Assembly (NCBI GenBank): GCA_022539475.1
Contig: VCMS01000151.1
Span: forward strand, 1 to 64,000
Direction of reading: 5' to 3'
Source: Gracilaria domingensis
Taxonomy: Eukaryota; Rhodophyta; Florideophyceae; Gracilariales; Gracilariaceae
DNA: 64,000 nt
Each line of letters opens with the position of its first letter. The stretch's first letter is position 1. Position numbers and translations under genes: made by a program. Shown one piece after another: positions 45,632 through 56,282 of the stretch. Below the pieces are notes generated by a model. It saw only the letters and a list, made by a program, of their open reading frames with translations, was not told where the DNA came from and did not search any database.

Positions 45632-46748
45632 CTATCCAGAGCTGGCTAGAGCCCGGCAAGAGAGGAGGTTACAGTCCAATCCTGGTACAAATAGTACTCG
45701 GTTCAGGGATATAGTAGCCCTGCCCACCATACGTGACCTTGCATCAAGCTGCAAATCTCCGACGCCATGTGATATGACGTGCCTTCCATCTCCAAGGGAA
45801 ATGGTTCTAGGCGACGCCAGTCGGAAATGTTTAGCAAGAGCACGGTCGCGGATCATAAGGCTCGTGGCACCTGAGTCCACAATCATCTTAGTGGGAAGGG
45901 GTCCGTCCCTCCCTGACCATAAACGCATACTGTGTCCCACTTCCTCCTTCTTGGTTCTTCGTCATGTTCTTCCGCTTTCGGCACTCCCGTTTAGAGTGGC
46001 CGAGCTTCCCACAGAAATAACACTGCACATTCGCCTTGCTCTTCAGGGCCTTCTCGGTAATCTGCGTGGTGCCCTGGGTCCCAGAAGTTTTCCCTACTTC
46101 GCGTGTTTTATACTCCTGCAGAAACCGTGCCGTTACAGTGTCCCATGTCAACTCTGACTCCTTCAAAGTCGGCAATGCACTGATAACGGGGCCGTAAAGA
46201 GTGTCTGCAGTATTACCAAAACTCTCGAGAAGAATCGCAACCTGCATTGATTCTTGAACTGGACTTTCCATTGCCTCCAAACGACTGAACAGTGCTTCAA
46301 TTTCACCAATGTATTCTGACATGTTGATGGTTTCTGAGTAGGTCTTTTGGTGCAATTCAGTCTGGATCTGCACCCTAGATGCGGTGTTCACTGCGGCATA
46401 TCGCTCCATCAGCTTCTCATACATACGGTACGGATTACGGTGATCGGTAGAGATGGTTCGTAACGGTTTGTCGCCCAACGCCCGGACCAGCAGCACCCTG
46501 GCCTTTGCCACCTTGAGCTTCACGTCACTCTCGAGTTCCTCTTCAATCGGATCTGCCATCACAGTGGTCAGTAGCTCCTTCGATTCCAATAGGGCCTCGA
46601 ATTTCATCTGCCACAGCACAAAGTCCTCCACTCGTTCCGCCTTGAAACGGGGGACGCGTTTCGAACTATCCTCTTCAGAAATGGCTGCTGAACGTTGCGA
46701 AAGGAAAAGAACCACCGCCGGGAGCGACGTCCCGGGCGATGCTACCAC
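45632..46748 (-). pseudogene. Copia B Gag and protease
   Basis: Gag: SEEDSSKRVPRFKAERVEDF, LVRALGDKPLR, then the CCHC knuckle CYFCGKLGHSKREC. No ATG exists where D starts (MEDSKK); an ATT stands just before SEEDSS, so the start codon seems lost. Protease: MIVDSGATSLMI with the catalytic DSG, in a frame shifted relative to Gag near 45930. It ends at the TAG that precedes the integrase. Confidence 0.9.
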
Positions 46749-47055
46749 TGATAGATTCGAGGAAATTGCGGATAGTTACCGCCCGTTTACTCTGGTTGCC
46801 CGAAAGCGGTAGATTTATATATCCAATCCAGCGCTGTAAAATCCTGCAGGAAAACCAGGACCATAGCTATCATTCAGAGCCTGCAGCAGGGGGCTCACTA
46901 CAATTGAACTACTTACCCAATGCCTACGGCAAAGTGTCTAGTATCCGAGTAGGCTGCGATGGTGATATATCCATACTCTTTTGAACTGTAAACCAATAAT
47001 ATCTAACCTCTCGAAAGGACTAACAATTCACAGAGACTTCTATCACTTCCTAGCA
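46749..47055 (-). repeat. 5' LTR of B
   Basis: 307 bp, TGCTAGGA..CTATCA on the minus strand; contains the uninterrupted AGGGG site used by C in the other LTR. Confidence 0.95.
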
Positions 47056-48326
47056 AGTACCGCTGCCATCATTGCCTTATCCTGAACGAACTCGGTGGTA
47101 CCGCTTAACTTCTCCATGTAGTATAGGCCGTCACTGTCCCTTGGAGCAATGTCAATTGGTCGGAAGCTATCACGTACGTCTAGAATTGCGGCATGAGTCT
47201 TCGTAAAGAGAACAATCATGTCATTGTCGGTCAATGCAGGAACAGACAGTAGGTCTATGGCCAGTTCTGATGAACAAAGTGCATTACTGAGATGTACTTC
47301 CGTGTGGGATCCGTTTACAGTCTACTCTACCCGCTTAATTCCCTTCAGATCAGCACTTAAAAGTGAATTGTCACCGAGTGCTATTGGGATAGTGCACTGT
47401 TCAGTGCTGGTTAATGACTCTTCTTTGGGAGTCATATGCCTTGATGTTCCCGAATCAAGCATCATCACACATCTTCCAAATGGGTTGGAAAAGGTTCTAG
47501 CTGGAGCAGCTCGAACAGGTGTGAGTTTGGTAGATTTGTCCTTGACACTCTTCCTTCGAGAGCAGTTTCCAGACGACACCCCAGTTCTTGAGTCTTCCAC
47601 AGTGGTACTGCTTTCCTTGCTCATATGGAGCTTGTTGTTCGGATTCTTTGGCTTGAGCCAACATTTCTCTGTAGGATGGCCTGATTTGTTGCATATATGG
47701 CAATAGGTAGTCATTGATTGCGCCCTCTCGACTCTCCTGTGTTTAGATTTTAGGGCTTGTTGCTCCTCAAGAAGGCGAGCCGACACTGTCTCCCAGGTCG
47801 CAGATTTGTCAGACAATGTTTTGAGAGCAGCTGTGATGGGAATGAGCTCCACAGCATCAATGGAAGCAATTAGAATTGCAATTGATAGCTCATTTGGTAG
47901 GCTGGTATTCATTGACTCGATCTTTTCCAATATTCCTTTCATGCGATCAATATGTTTCCCAATGTCCTGTTTGACAGTAGTGTATCGCATGGAGATTAAC
48001 TCAGTCATCTTTGCAATTCGCGATGCTGCTGTTTTTGAATCATATCGCTTTCCTATTTTTTCTAGCATTCGGTAAGGGTTGTGCACATCGTTTCGCACAA
48101 CTCGAATAGCTTCATTGGAGAGCGTTGTTACTATGATTCTGCTGGCCTCCTTCTGATTCGAAATAAATTTTGTCTTCTCCTCCTCCTCAGTGACAGGGCA
48201 GAGCTCATGTTCGAGAGTTTCGCTGAGTCCTTTGGAATTGCACAGCGCTTCAATTCGAATCTTCCATATAGCGTAGTCATGTTCATCCTTCAACGCCTCA
48301 ATACCCGGCCTATCTGATTCTGTCAT
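47043..48326 (-). pseudogene. Copia A Gag and protease
   Basis: The likely start is the ATG at 48326 (MTESDRPGIEAL). Copia-type Gag (YAIWKIRIEALC, RMLEKIGKRYD) leads to the knuckle CHICNKSGHPTEKC. The protease has MLDSGTSRHMTPKE. A stop at 47322 (GIKRVE-stop) lies within the protease; the frame then continues as MTDNDMIVLFTKTHAAILD, typical of the protease/integrase linker, up to AAVL at 47061, where element B was inserted. The last few codons before 47055 belong to B's LTR. Confidence 0.9.
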
Positions 48327-48441
48327 GGCGACAGGTCGGAGCAAATAGATACTTAACAGGCGTATTTCAATGTCGGAGAAGGGTCAGAGAAAAGAGACGA
48401 AGCAAAGCGGTTTCTAGCGTGTTCAGAGCGCTTTGGTGCGT

Positions 48442-48456
48442 CTGTAACCCATAACC
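48442..48456 (-). promoter_or_regulatory. Primer-binding site of A (initiator-tRNA half type)
   Basis: Immediately after the 5' LTR the minus strand reads GGTTATGGGTTACAG. It shares GGTTATGGG with D and with the complement of the initiator tRNA-Met anticodon arm. Confidence 0.7.
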
Positions 48457-48808
48457 TTTCACGCAAAGTGTGAGCGTTGAAGCTGTCAACCAAGTCTTAG
48501 ACTGGAACAGCTTCAAGAGCTTCTTTTATACTCATCAGATTCTTTCTACGCGCCGTTCTAGTACGCATTACTAAGGTCCTACTCATAGAAACTGTTCTGA
48601 ATACGCAATTTAAATAGTTTGCGAACGACATCTAGGACGTCCGACACATCTGTAATGTTGTGCAACACTCGCACCATTATTATGGCATATTCAACGCATA
48701 TGCATTGCTGTACGTACAGGATTCCAACTCAAGACGCGCAAGTGCACAATAAATGAATTAATTTCATCATTCCACCTTCTCGACTTGTAACTCTCACTTA
48801 CTCCAACA
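48457..48808 (-). repeat. 5' LTR of A
   Basis: 352 bp, TGTTGGAG..GCGTGAAA on the minus strand, bordered by the TSD GTATT at 48809-48813. Confidence 0.95.
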
Positions 48809-48835
48809 GTATTTCAGGAGATGCCCAGTTTCGTA

Positions 48836-50663
48836 CAGGGGGGGTGGCGATATAGTGCCGAATTGAATAGTGCCTGATTCAGTATAGTGCTACCCCAATC
48901 GGCATGGCACAACTTTTCCCGCCAAATGCGGAATCAGTCAGCTTAAAGACTGATTGGCAACCGTAGAAAGCATTTGCTTCTCTCTTTTGTCTCCGGGGCC
49001 GTTTCACAATGGCCATTACCAAAGCCAAAAAACGAAGAACGCGATTGTCGAAGGCTCAGCAAATTGAAGCAGCCGAACTCCTTAGTCGCGGCCATCATGC
49101 AGAGACTGTTATGAGACAGTTTAAGATCAGCAGACTGAATGTGACCAATTTTCGTCGGAACGCAGAACGCTTACGACGTGCAGCCTTTTCTTGTTCTACG
49201 TCCCTTGCCCTCAAAAGCAACCAATCTGCTGTCTACAATGACATAGAGCAAAAAGTAATTTCATTCGTCTCTTTTGCACGCGCCAGCAAACTTCCAGTTA
49301 CGGCCTGCGTTTTACAAGAGAAGGATTGCTGATTCGCGATCAACTTTCGGAGAACACCTTAAACGACGAAGAAAGAAGGAGACTGGCACGATTTCGTGCA
49401 TCAAAGGGATGGGTCTTTAAATTTGTTTGACGTCATGCACTGAGATCCGTCTCTCTTTCTGGGGAGGCAGAAAGCGTAAACGCAGCACAAGTGGCCCAGG
49501 ACATATCAGACCTTCGCCAGAAGCTGAAAGAGTATGACCTGGAGTGCATTTTCAACGTCGATGAGACAGGACTTTTCTTCCGGCTCTTGCCGAAACGAAC
49601 TTACATCATGCGTAACGAGGATCGGAAATCTGTGAGAGGAGTAAAAGCGATGAAAGCCAAGGACAGGGTTACAGCCTATGTGTGCACGAACGCCAACGGT
49701 TCTTTCAAATTGCCAATGGCTATCATCGGAAAGTCTGCTAATCTGCGTTGCTTCCGTCTCCGTGCACCACCTGTACCGTACCTGAGCCAGAAGAACGCGT
49801 GGTCTGACACCGTCACGTTTCGAAAATGGTTTCTTGAGATATTTTTGCCGGCGGTTAGGGAGTTTACTTCGAAACCATGTGTCCTCTTGATGGACAATTG
49901 CGGTTCCCATGGCACAGATCTCTCTGATTTTAGAGAGCAAGTAGTATTACTGACACTGCCTCCTAACTGCAAATCTCTCCACCAGCCTATGGACATGGGA
50001 ATTATTGCCGCCTGGAAACGAGGCTACCGAAGTCTTTTGCTGCGAGGGATTTTAGCTGATGTGGAAAATAGAGAGGCACGTAGGAAGGAGAACCATGGTT
50101 TGAAGGCAGGTATGAAGGGTATAAAGGAAGGATACGATAAACACATGCTCGATGTAGCTGACATGGTTTATAGAAGCTGGGAGGAAGTATCAAAGATGAC
50201 TATTTCTAGATGTTGGCGCAAGGCTAGTATACTACCGGTAGTTTATGATGCCGATATCAATGCTATTGATGGGCGCATGCGGCAAGATCGAAAAGACAAG
50301 ACCGTTTCCGTAATGGTTAACATGTTGGAGAGGTTTTCGTTGAGTGTAGGAGACAAAGATCCTTTTTACGATCAGCTATGTGACGTCGTAAATGCGGATG
50401 ATGTGTCGCGCTGGCTGGAGATTGAGAATGATCATGAGGTACTGGACGCTATCGTACAGGACGAGTGATCGCAAGACGGCTAAGCGCTGAGACTTTTACT
50501 CCCAACTCTGAGTTGGTTCTTCTGATATATATGGGGATCGTAAACCCTGCTAAACCGATACCCTAAGTAGACCACTGTCACAGGGAGTCTATCACTTACT
50601 TCATCTTGTACCCCACGCATGTAGCTTCCACAACAATACCTATTTGGGAGATTTGCCCTACTG
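48836..50663 (+). mobile_element. Pogo-like (Tc1/mariner superfamily) element
   Basis: A pogo-type transposase lies between two TA dinucleotides followed by CAG on each side: TA-CAGGGGGGG at 48834 and CCCTACTG-TA at 50664 read inward from the right. A 1.8-kb length and TA duplication suit the superfamily, but the two ends agree only weakly, so the exact borders are tentative. Confidence 0.65.
49009..50468 (+). pseudogene. Pogo-like DDE transposase
   Basis: ATG 49009 opens MAITKAKKRRTRLSKAQQIE, a basic leader with a helix-turn-helix (SRGHHAETVMRQFKISR). A frameshift near 49325 leads to RASKGWVFKFV, then a TGA at about 49428, then RHALRSVSLSGEAESVN; these are the CENP-B/Tc5-type second DNA-binding part. 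The catalytic domain shows all three acidic positions: IFNVDETGLFFR, LLMDNCGSHG and LHQPMDMGII. The C-terminus is helical and ends at TGA 50466-50468. One frameshift and one stop. Confidence 0.9.
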
Positions 50664-50699
50664 TATCAACGTGAGATACCAAATTCACAACACTTACAT

Positions 50700-52730
50700 G
50701 ATACGTTATATGTCCTTCTTACCATCCTCTCCCATCATGTTAGTGTTCACAAGTCCTAACTTGTTCCTTAACCTTTCAAATTGAGCCTTCTGTAACGCTT
50801 TTGTCATAATTTCGCCGAGCATACGATCGGTTGGGCAGTAGTCTACAACAATAATGCCTTCATAGACAGCGTCCGTAATAAAATGATATCGAATATCAAT
50901 GTGTTTTCGGCGCTTTTGACTGTTTGACCAAGCAATTTCCTGAGTTGTCTTCGTGGACGACAGTGGGCTCGTTCTGAGGAAACCCAAGCTCGCCGAGCAA
51001 CGAACGAAGCCACTTCACTTCTTTGACACAATCGGATAATGCAACAAACTCTGCTTCAGAGGACGATAATGCAACGCACTTTTGTTTCATCGTCCTCCAC
51101 GCCACCAAGCAGGGTCCCAGAAAGATAACAAAGCCAGAAAAAGATTTTCGGTCTTTTCCAGACCCAGCCCAGTCGCTATCTGAATATGCGGTTAGTCGAA
51201 TTAGAGTACTGGTTGCAGCTGGATATTGTAGAGCAAAATCTTTCCTTCCCTGCAGGTAACGAAGAACGCGCTTCATTGCAATCATATCCATTCCAGTGGC
51301 TTGCATCTGTTTGCAGCTTAAGGCGTTCACCGCTACTTACATATCTGGTCTGGTTCGGCATGCCAAGCAGAGCAGTGATCCGACAATCTCTCTGAACTGG
51401 GTTTGCTCAGCTTCACCAACCAAAATATTATCATCAGTTTCTTTGGATGATATCAACGGCGTGTTAACGGTCTTGCATCCACTCATACCAAAAGAATGGA
51501 GCAATGAGTCCGTGAAAGCCGTTTGCCGAAGCATTATCTCATACTCGTGGTGTATGAATTCCACACCCAGGAATGAGTTCACACGGCCTAAGTACTTCAT
51601 CTCAAAGGCTGTTTGCAACTCAACCTCTGCTTCGGTAATTGCCTTTCTTTCCGGTGAAACAACAAGCGCATCGTCCACATAAACAAGTACCCAGATAAGA
51701 CTAGATTCTGCTTGTTTAATGAAGATACATTCCTCTGAAAGGACTGGTTTGTAGCTCATCTTCATTAATGCATCCTTCCAAGTCTCGGCCCAGATTTTGT
51801 TCGAGTTCTTCAGAACATACAGACCGCGCAGGAGCTGTAAAGCTTCACCTTCTCTGAGTCCCATGTCCAAACCCTGGGGCGGATACACATACACGGGCTC
51901 TTCTGCGGCTAATGAACCATTCAAGAAAGCCGACTTTACGTCCATCTGATGCACTTCGTATCCCAGCATGGCAGCAAGAGCGATTACGACTCTCACACTG
52001 CCATAGTCCACTACTGGCGCATATAGATCATCAACATCGCCTTGTTGACAACCCTTAGCCACTAGTCTTGCTTTATACTTATCCAGGCTGCCATCGGCAA
52101 GTTTCTTCTTCACAAACACGAACCGCGATTGGATTACGCGTTGTCCAGCTGGAACTTGTGCCCGCCGCCAGGTCGGTACACCTTCAAGTGTATTCAGTTC
52201 ATCTTCAATGGCCTTTTTCCAGTCGGCTGCGTCGGGTAGAGATAGAGCTTCAGATATATTTTTCGGAATTGTTTCCAGTTTGTGCGCTTGATTATTCTCA
52301 GACGTGCTACTCTAGATGCATCGAAACAAGATGGTGGTCGTCTTTCTCTATCCGGATATCGGCGTATTGGGTAATGAGGGAGTAGTTCCAATTCTTTTTC
52401 AGTGAACTGCTTTGCTGTAGAATGATCCGATGAGTTTCTTTCATGTGTCCCAGGGGTAACTTCTTGGTTACTGTCTTCAGATGTATCCTCATTAGGTGCC
52501 GAAGAATTACCGCTCCCAGTTTTCGCCATGCCAGTTTTGCGGCCGTTATCTCCTTCTTCGATAATCATAATCTCACTGACTCCATCTTCATGGTTGTTAG
52601 TTTCACTGAGGATCTTTCTCGGGCTATTAAATACCTCAAACCCTGGAAAGACCATCTCATTCAAACGTATGTGGCGCACCTTAAGGATCCTTCTGGAGTT
52701 GATGTCATATATGTGGTGGCGTTTCTTAGG
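50700..52730 (-). pseudogene. Copia remnant F: integrase tail, RT, RNase H
   Basis: The minus strand from 52730 has the integrase tail (YDINSRRILKVRHIRLNE), an acidic linker, YPDRERRPPSCFDAS and a break. RT follows with YKARLVAKGCQQGDVD, HQMDVKSAFLNGSL, VLVYVDDALVV and LACRTRPDM. RNase H shows YSDSDWAGSGKDRKS, SSSEAEFVALSDC and NSQKRRKHIDIRYHF, ending near 50706 with KALQKAQFERLRNK. It is closest to B among the elements here. Gag, protease and integrase core are absent; the 5' side is cut by the hairpin array at 52731. No LTR was identified. Confidence 0.9.
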
Positions 52731-53090
52731 GGGTGACCCGCCGTCCTTGGGACACCCCCAAAAGGATTTTTTCCCATATCTCGCCAGGGAGATAAGGAAA
52801 GTGCAGCGTGGAAGCTGCACTCTTCCCCTCCTTCTTCCCAGCCTCACGTTGCGCCCGTCGCGCCGCCGAGACGCGACGTCGCGGAAGCTGGACGTTGCGC
52901 GCGTCGCGCCGCGGTGAGGCTCGACGGCGTAAGAAACAGGATGTTGCGAGTCCTGCCGCTGTGACGTGTGAGCGCAGAACCGGGTGTTGCGCGTCGCGCC
53001 AACGGGGCGGGGCGCGACGACGCAAATGCAGCATGTTACGCGTCGCGCCGCCGTGGCGCGAGAACGCAGAGAGAAGTGGACGTCATGCGC
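52731..53090. repeat. Hairpin minisatellite family X, member 1
   Basis: A leader of about 90 bp (52731-52820, starting GGGTGACCCG and containing GTGCAGCGTGGAAGCTGCAC, itself an inverted repeat) matches 63411-63498. It is followed by five to six units of about 46 bp, each around GTTGCGCGTCGCGCC..GGCGCGACG, so every unit can fold on itself. It interrupts copia F. Confidence 0.8.
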
Positions 53091-55155
53091 CGCTCCGTAA
53101 GAACCAGTACAATGCCAAACTCAGTTTAATGAAAGAGCAAGAAAGGGTGAGGGAGTATCAATCAGTCGACAACATCGTTTTGACAGCGGCATGAACGAGA
53201 TGGAGCGCACGTGCACGGGAAGGAGAGCGCAGCACCATCATCGAAAGAGTCAGCCCAACAACAATCCGGCGCCAGAATAGTTCGGGGAGCTCGATAAGGT
53301 TTTCCTTCAGCTCATCCATCGACACTCTACGCTTGAAAAGAAAGAAATACAAGGCCTCCTCACACGCGAATATCTGGGCTTCGGTACGTTCTTCGTCGTC
53401 GTCCTCGTCGGCGAGTGTGGCGTCCTCTTCACACTGGATTGTGTGGAAGACAGATATTACTCGAAGAACTAATTGAGAACCTAAATAGCCAAATGAAATC
53501 TGGCCAACCACCGACCTACATAATGAAAAACCGTAGAGTGACATCACTCCTTACTAGAAATATGGTGAACAGGCTAGGGTATTTCTTGGAAGCAGAAAAT
53601 CAGGTTACGACTTAGGGTATACGAGGCATCGCAATTGTACATATAAACCACCGAGTTCGAGACCTCACTGCCAACTCTACTAACACAGACCACTTCCTCT
53701 TTCACGGGGACCCCCCGACCGTCTCTTACCCCTCTCTCTCTCTGTCGTCGACCCTCTTCTTTGGCATCCCCACTTTCCTTTAGCAAGGTCTGTGCTTCCC
53801 TGCCATCAGCTACTGCCTCTCCCCATTTCTTTCTCTCTACGGGCGGCTTGTTCTCCCGCTCTCCTCATTGAAGTTGTAGTGTGAGGCTTTCTGTTGGGCT
53901 AGTGTGCACACTGCAAAAATTCCCATCGTTCCGACGCCGTTGTTCTACCTCCAAACTTGGGTTGTGTGGTGCATCTGCTAGCTACTTGATATGGGTCTCT
54001 CTCGTCAGTTGCTGGTCTCGACGTAGGCATTCAGATAGGCCGTGTGGCTTCAGTTTGGTTTTGCTGCTGTTGCGTTTATCGCTGAGCTACTGTAATATCT
54101 TTCACCGTTTAGGCTGGTACTAATACCTAACAACTGGTCCGCAGAGCTACAAGACTTACCTCTACTTGTTCTTGGCAAAGGAGTTGCACGCAGCTCCGAG
54201 CCTCGTGTCTTCCTTTGCGCGTGGAGTGTTGCCGCGCTGAAAGCGTTGGCGCCCAAAGTCAGCTTCGGTCATCCACAAGAGTACAAAGCCCAGATGCTGC
54301 ACAAAGCGCACAAGACAACAAAAGTTCAACATCTACACGTCAAACTGCACCCCTAAAACGGGATTTCAACCGTTGAAGCACTCAAGTCATGAAATTCTAC
54401 CCGAAACCTCTCGATTATCGCTGCCGAAAACAAAACAAATATAATCCGCAACCTTAGTTGCACATATAGCCGTAGAGCACAACTGACCTCATTGCTGTCG
54501 TATAATCCCATCAAGCGATTTACACCCATTCGGTTCCTTTCGCGAGAAAACTAAACCGAAACCTTGTTCAATCGTTCACGAAGAGTCAGAGAGGAAGAAA
54601 ACTGTTATACATTGCATCGGTCGCAACTCCGACGTGTGTGAGCGTATTCCAATCCAAAGCAATCTGGCCATTGCACTGTGCGGACTAAAGTTAATACCTC
54701 CTTTCCCAATATTCGACGAGAAGGTACTTCTTCAACATGTGGTTAGTAACTTCCTAGTTATGCCCCGGTTTTGTATGGCGATCCCCAGAGTTCAGTCATT
54801 GTCTGCGAGTGTTCATTCGTTCTCGGGAGAAACGCAATAGGTGGCTGTCCTACTCCTTACCTGATGAGAAGAAAAACTACTAAATGGTTTCGTATACGTA
54901 TAGTAGAAAGTATGCTTCCCTTGCGTCAATAGTTGCCAAAAAGCGTCGTTCACAAGTATACGTGTAGTATCCAACCGTGGTAATCGGACTGATAAGAAGA
55001 TCTTCTGTTCAGAGTAAGGAGTCTCTCGTAGAAACCTGCCGTGATACATGTACATCTAAATCACATTGGGACTCATGTGTATGAGACAGTTTACGTATTG
55101 TGGCAACAGGCAGATTTTGGCGTCGGTCGTTTTAGTGGAGCTACAGTACCGACAA
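53091..55155. other. Unassigned region
   Basis: A minus frame at 53158-53547 (129 codons, acidic start, LYFFLFKRRVSMDELKEN) is open but unrecognised. 53726-53745 is a CT microsatellite. Other frames are below 85 codons. No RNA gene, repeat or domain is supported. Confidence 0.4.
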
Positions 55156-55163
55156 TATATAAG
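55156..55163 (+). promoter_or_regulatory. TATA box
   Basis: TATATAAG lies 103 bp upstream of the ATG at 55266, a usual distance for a short 5' leader. No other promoter element is recognisable. Confidence 0.5.
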
Positions 55164-55265
55164 CGCCCCACCTGGCGGTCGAGTCGATTCGGGAAACCTC
55201 AACAACATCTGCAGTTGCCAACCCGGGCAGATACGCAATCACTTTGAACATCACTTTGCATCACC

Positions 55266-55751
55266 ATGATCTGCAAGCTACGCTCTCTCATTATTCTCTT
55301 GGGTCTTGTATCTTGCTGGGCATCGCCGCTCGAAACCAATCAGGAACTGAAGCACGGCGAGACTGACCTGATTCCTTCATTGAAAGCTGGAAGCTCTCTG
55401 TTATGCGACAGTTCTTTTCTTGAAAGAATGACTCTCTGTGCGTGCTCTCTCCGAATTGATGATGAAGAAGTTGGTGAAGACCTGAGGCAACTCTGTGCGC
55501 AGCAATTGAAAGCAAACAACACGGACGCCGAGTCTGTATGTGAACCTTTCCGACGAGGAATGGAAATGGTAGATGAGAAGCTGGTAACCGAACTAATCTG
55601 TTTAGCTCAACGTACCTGCCTGGATGATGGTGAGACTATGAATGTTACTGTGCGCCAATCATGTTCACCACAGGAGCAGTTTACTTTTGACGCCCAAGAC
55701 GATCCCCTTCTTGATCCGGCACATTGTATTATTTTCAGATATCACTGCTGA
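55266..55751 (+). CDS. Small secreted cysteine-rich protein
   Basis: 161 residues in one exon. The ATG has the context ATCACCATGA and no upstream ATG in frame. Residues 1-20 form a signal peptide (CKLRSLIILLGLVSCWAS), so the mature protein is probably secreted or delivered to the wall or an organelle of the secretory route. The mature part has ten cysteines, including a CAC and a C-terminal HC..HC pair, an even number suited to five disulfides. It also has two N-glycosylation sites (NNT, NVT) and an acidic composition. It has a TATA box, no stop and no transposon similarity, which makes it a good host-gene candidate. The family is unknown to me. A TTTTCAG close to the stop leaves a small chance that the 3' end is misread across a splice site. 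Confidence 0.75.
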   Translation: MICKLRSLIILLGLVSCWASPLETNQELKHGETDLIPSLKAGSSLLCDSSFLERMTLCACSLRIDDEEVGEDLRQLCAQQLKANNTDAESVCEPFRRGMEMVDEKLVTELICLAQRTCLDDGETMNVTVRQSCSPQEQFTFDAQDDPLLDPAHCIIFRYHC

Positions 55752-56282
55752 GACGTGTGATTGGAATCGGAAACACTGTCAGTTGTATTCCACCTAATGG
55801 TTCAAAATTGAAATCCGCCGAATTGCTTCTGCATTTTGAACTAGTTTTAGAGTTTCTCATTGAATCAGTAAAAGAAGAGTGGCTCTCTTCTGTTTATCAA
55901 GCTTCGTGACGTTACCCTCTTCGTAGAAAGGAGTAAAAGACCTCTCTAGGTGCGTATAAGAGCTTTTGCGAGAAAGGCCGCTTAATTTTTATTAATAATG
56001 GGTCTTGGTAACAACGGTAGAAGTACTCGAAGCACCCAAGAGGGCGCGGTCTAGGGCCCTTGCCATGCGGCTCATACCTGTCGCCTGCTTCGGCGGCGAT
56101 GATGATGAGTCTTGAGCGCCGACGCTCCGCCGAATTCTTGGGAAGCAAGAATTCGACTTTGGACGTGGCAGTGGCAACTTGTCCACATGTCGTTGCTGTA
56201 CAAACATTGCACTCCAAACCTTTCGAAAAAACTTAAAATTGCGAAAGGTTTTGGCTTTCAGCGCTTTGCACACTTCTTATCG

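Larger units (their letters stand above)
41093..47055 (-). mobile_element. Ty1/copia retrotransposon B, nested in A
   Basis: The TSD AGTAC lies at 41088-41092 and 47056-47060. The right (5') LTR is 307 bp; the left is 307 bp after removing element C and its duplicated AGGGG. Excision of B rejoins A's protein as AAVL-MHTEG. A primer site TGGTAGCATCGCCC follows the 5' LTR on the minus strand. LTR divergence is about 7-8 percent by hand count, more than that of its host A. Confidence 0.95.
29554..48808 (-). mobile_element. Ty1/copia retrotransposon A, heavily nested (19.3 kb)
   Basis: Two 352-bp LTRs (29554-29905 and 48457-48808) and the TSD GTATT (29549-29553 and 48809-48813) delimit it. On the minus strand the order is LTR, primer site, Gag-protease, [B inserted], integrase, [G inserted], RT, [small insertion], RT/RNase H, [small insertion], LTR. 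Removing B and G restores continuous protein sequence at both junctions. It inserted into a Harbinger-type terminal repeat: joining the flanks gives GTATTTCAGGAGATGCCCAG. LTR divergence is about 4 percent by hand count. Confidence 0.95.

Noticed and set aside
20724..50468. Recurrent in-frame TAG and TGA codons in element genes as a sign of a changed genetic code or programmed readthrough
   Set aside because: Stops fall at different residues in different elements and are mixed with frameshifts. The intact host genes use normal stops and contain none internally. Tyrosine-to-TAG and tryptophan, arginine or cysteine-to-TGA changes are ordinary point mutations.
52731..53090. CRISPR-like array
   Set aside because: There are no unique spacers; units are contiguous degenerate tandem copies, and the context is eukaryotic.
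53158..53547. Harbinger transposase N-terminus
   Set aside because: Only a vague resemblance of an acidic, hydrophobic helix region; no catalytic motif nearby.
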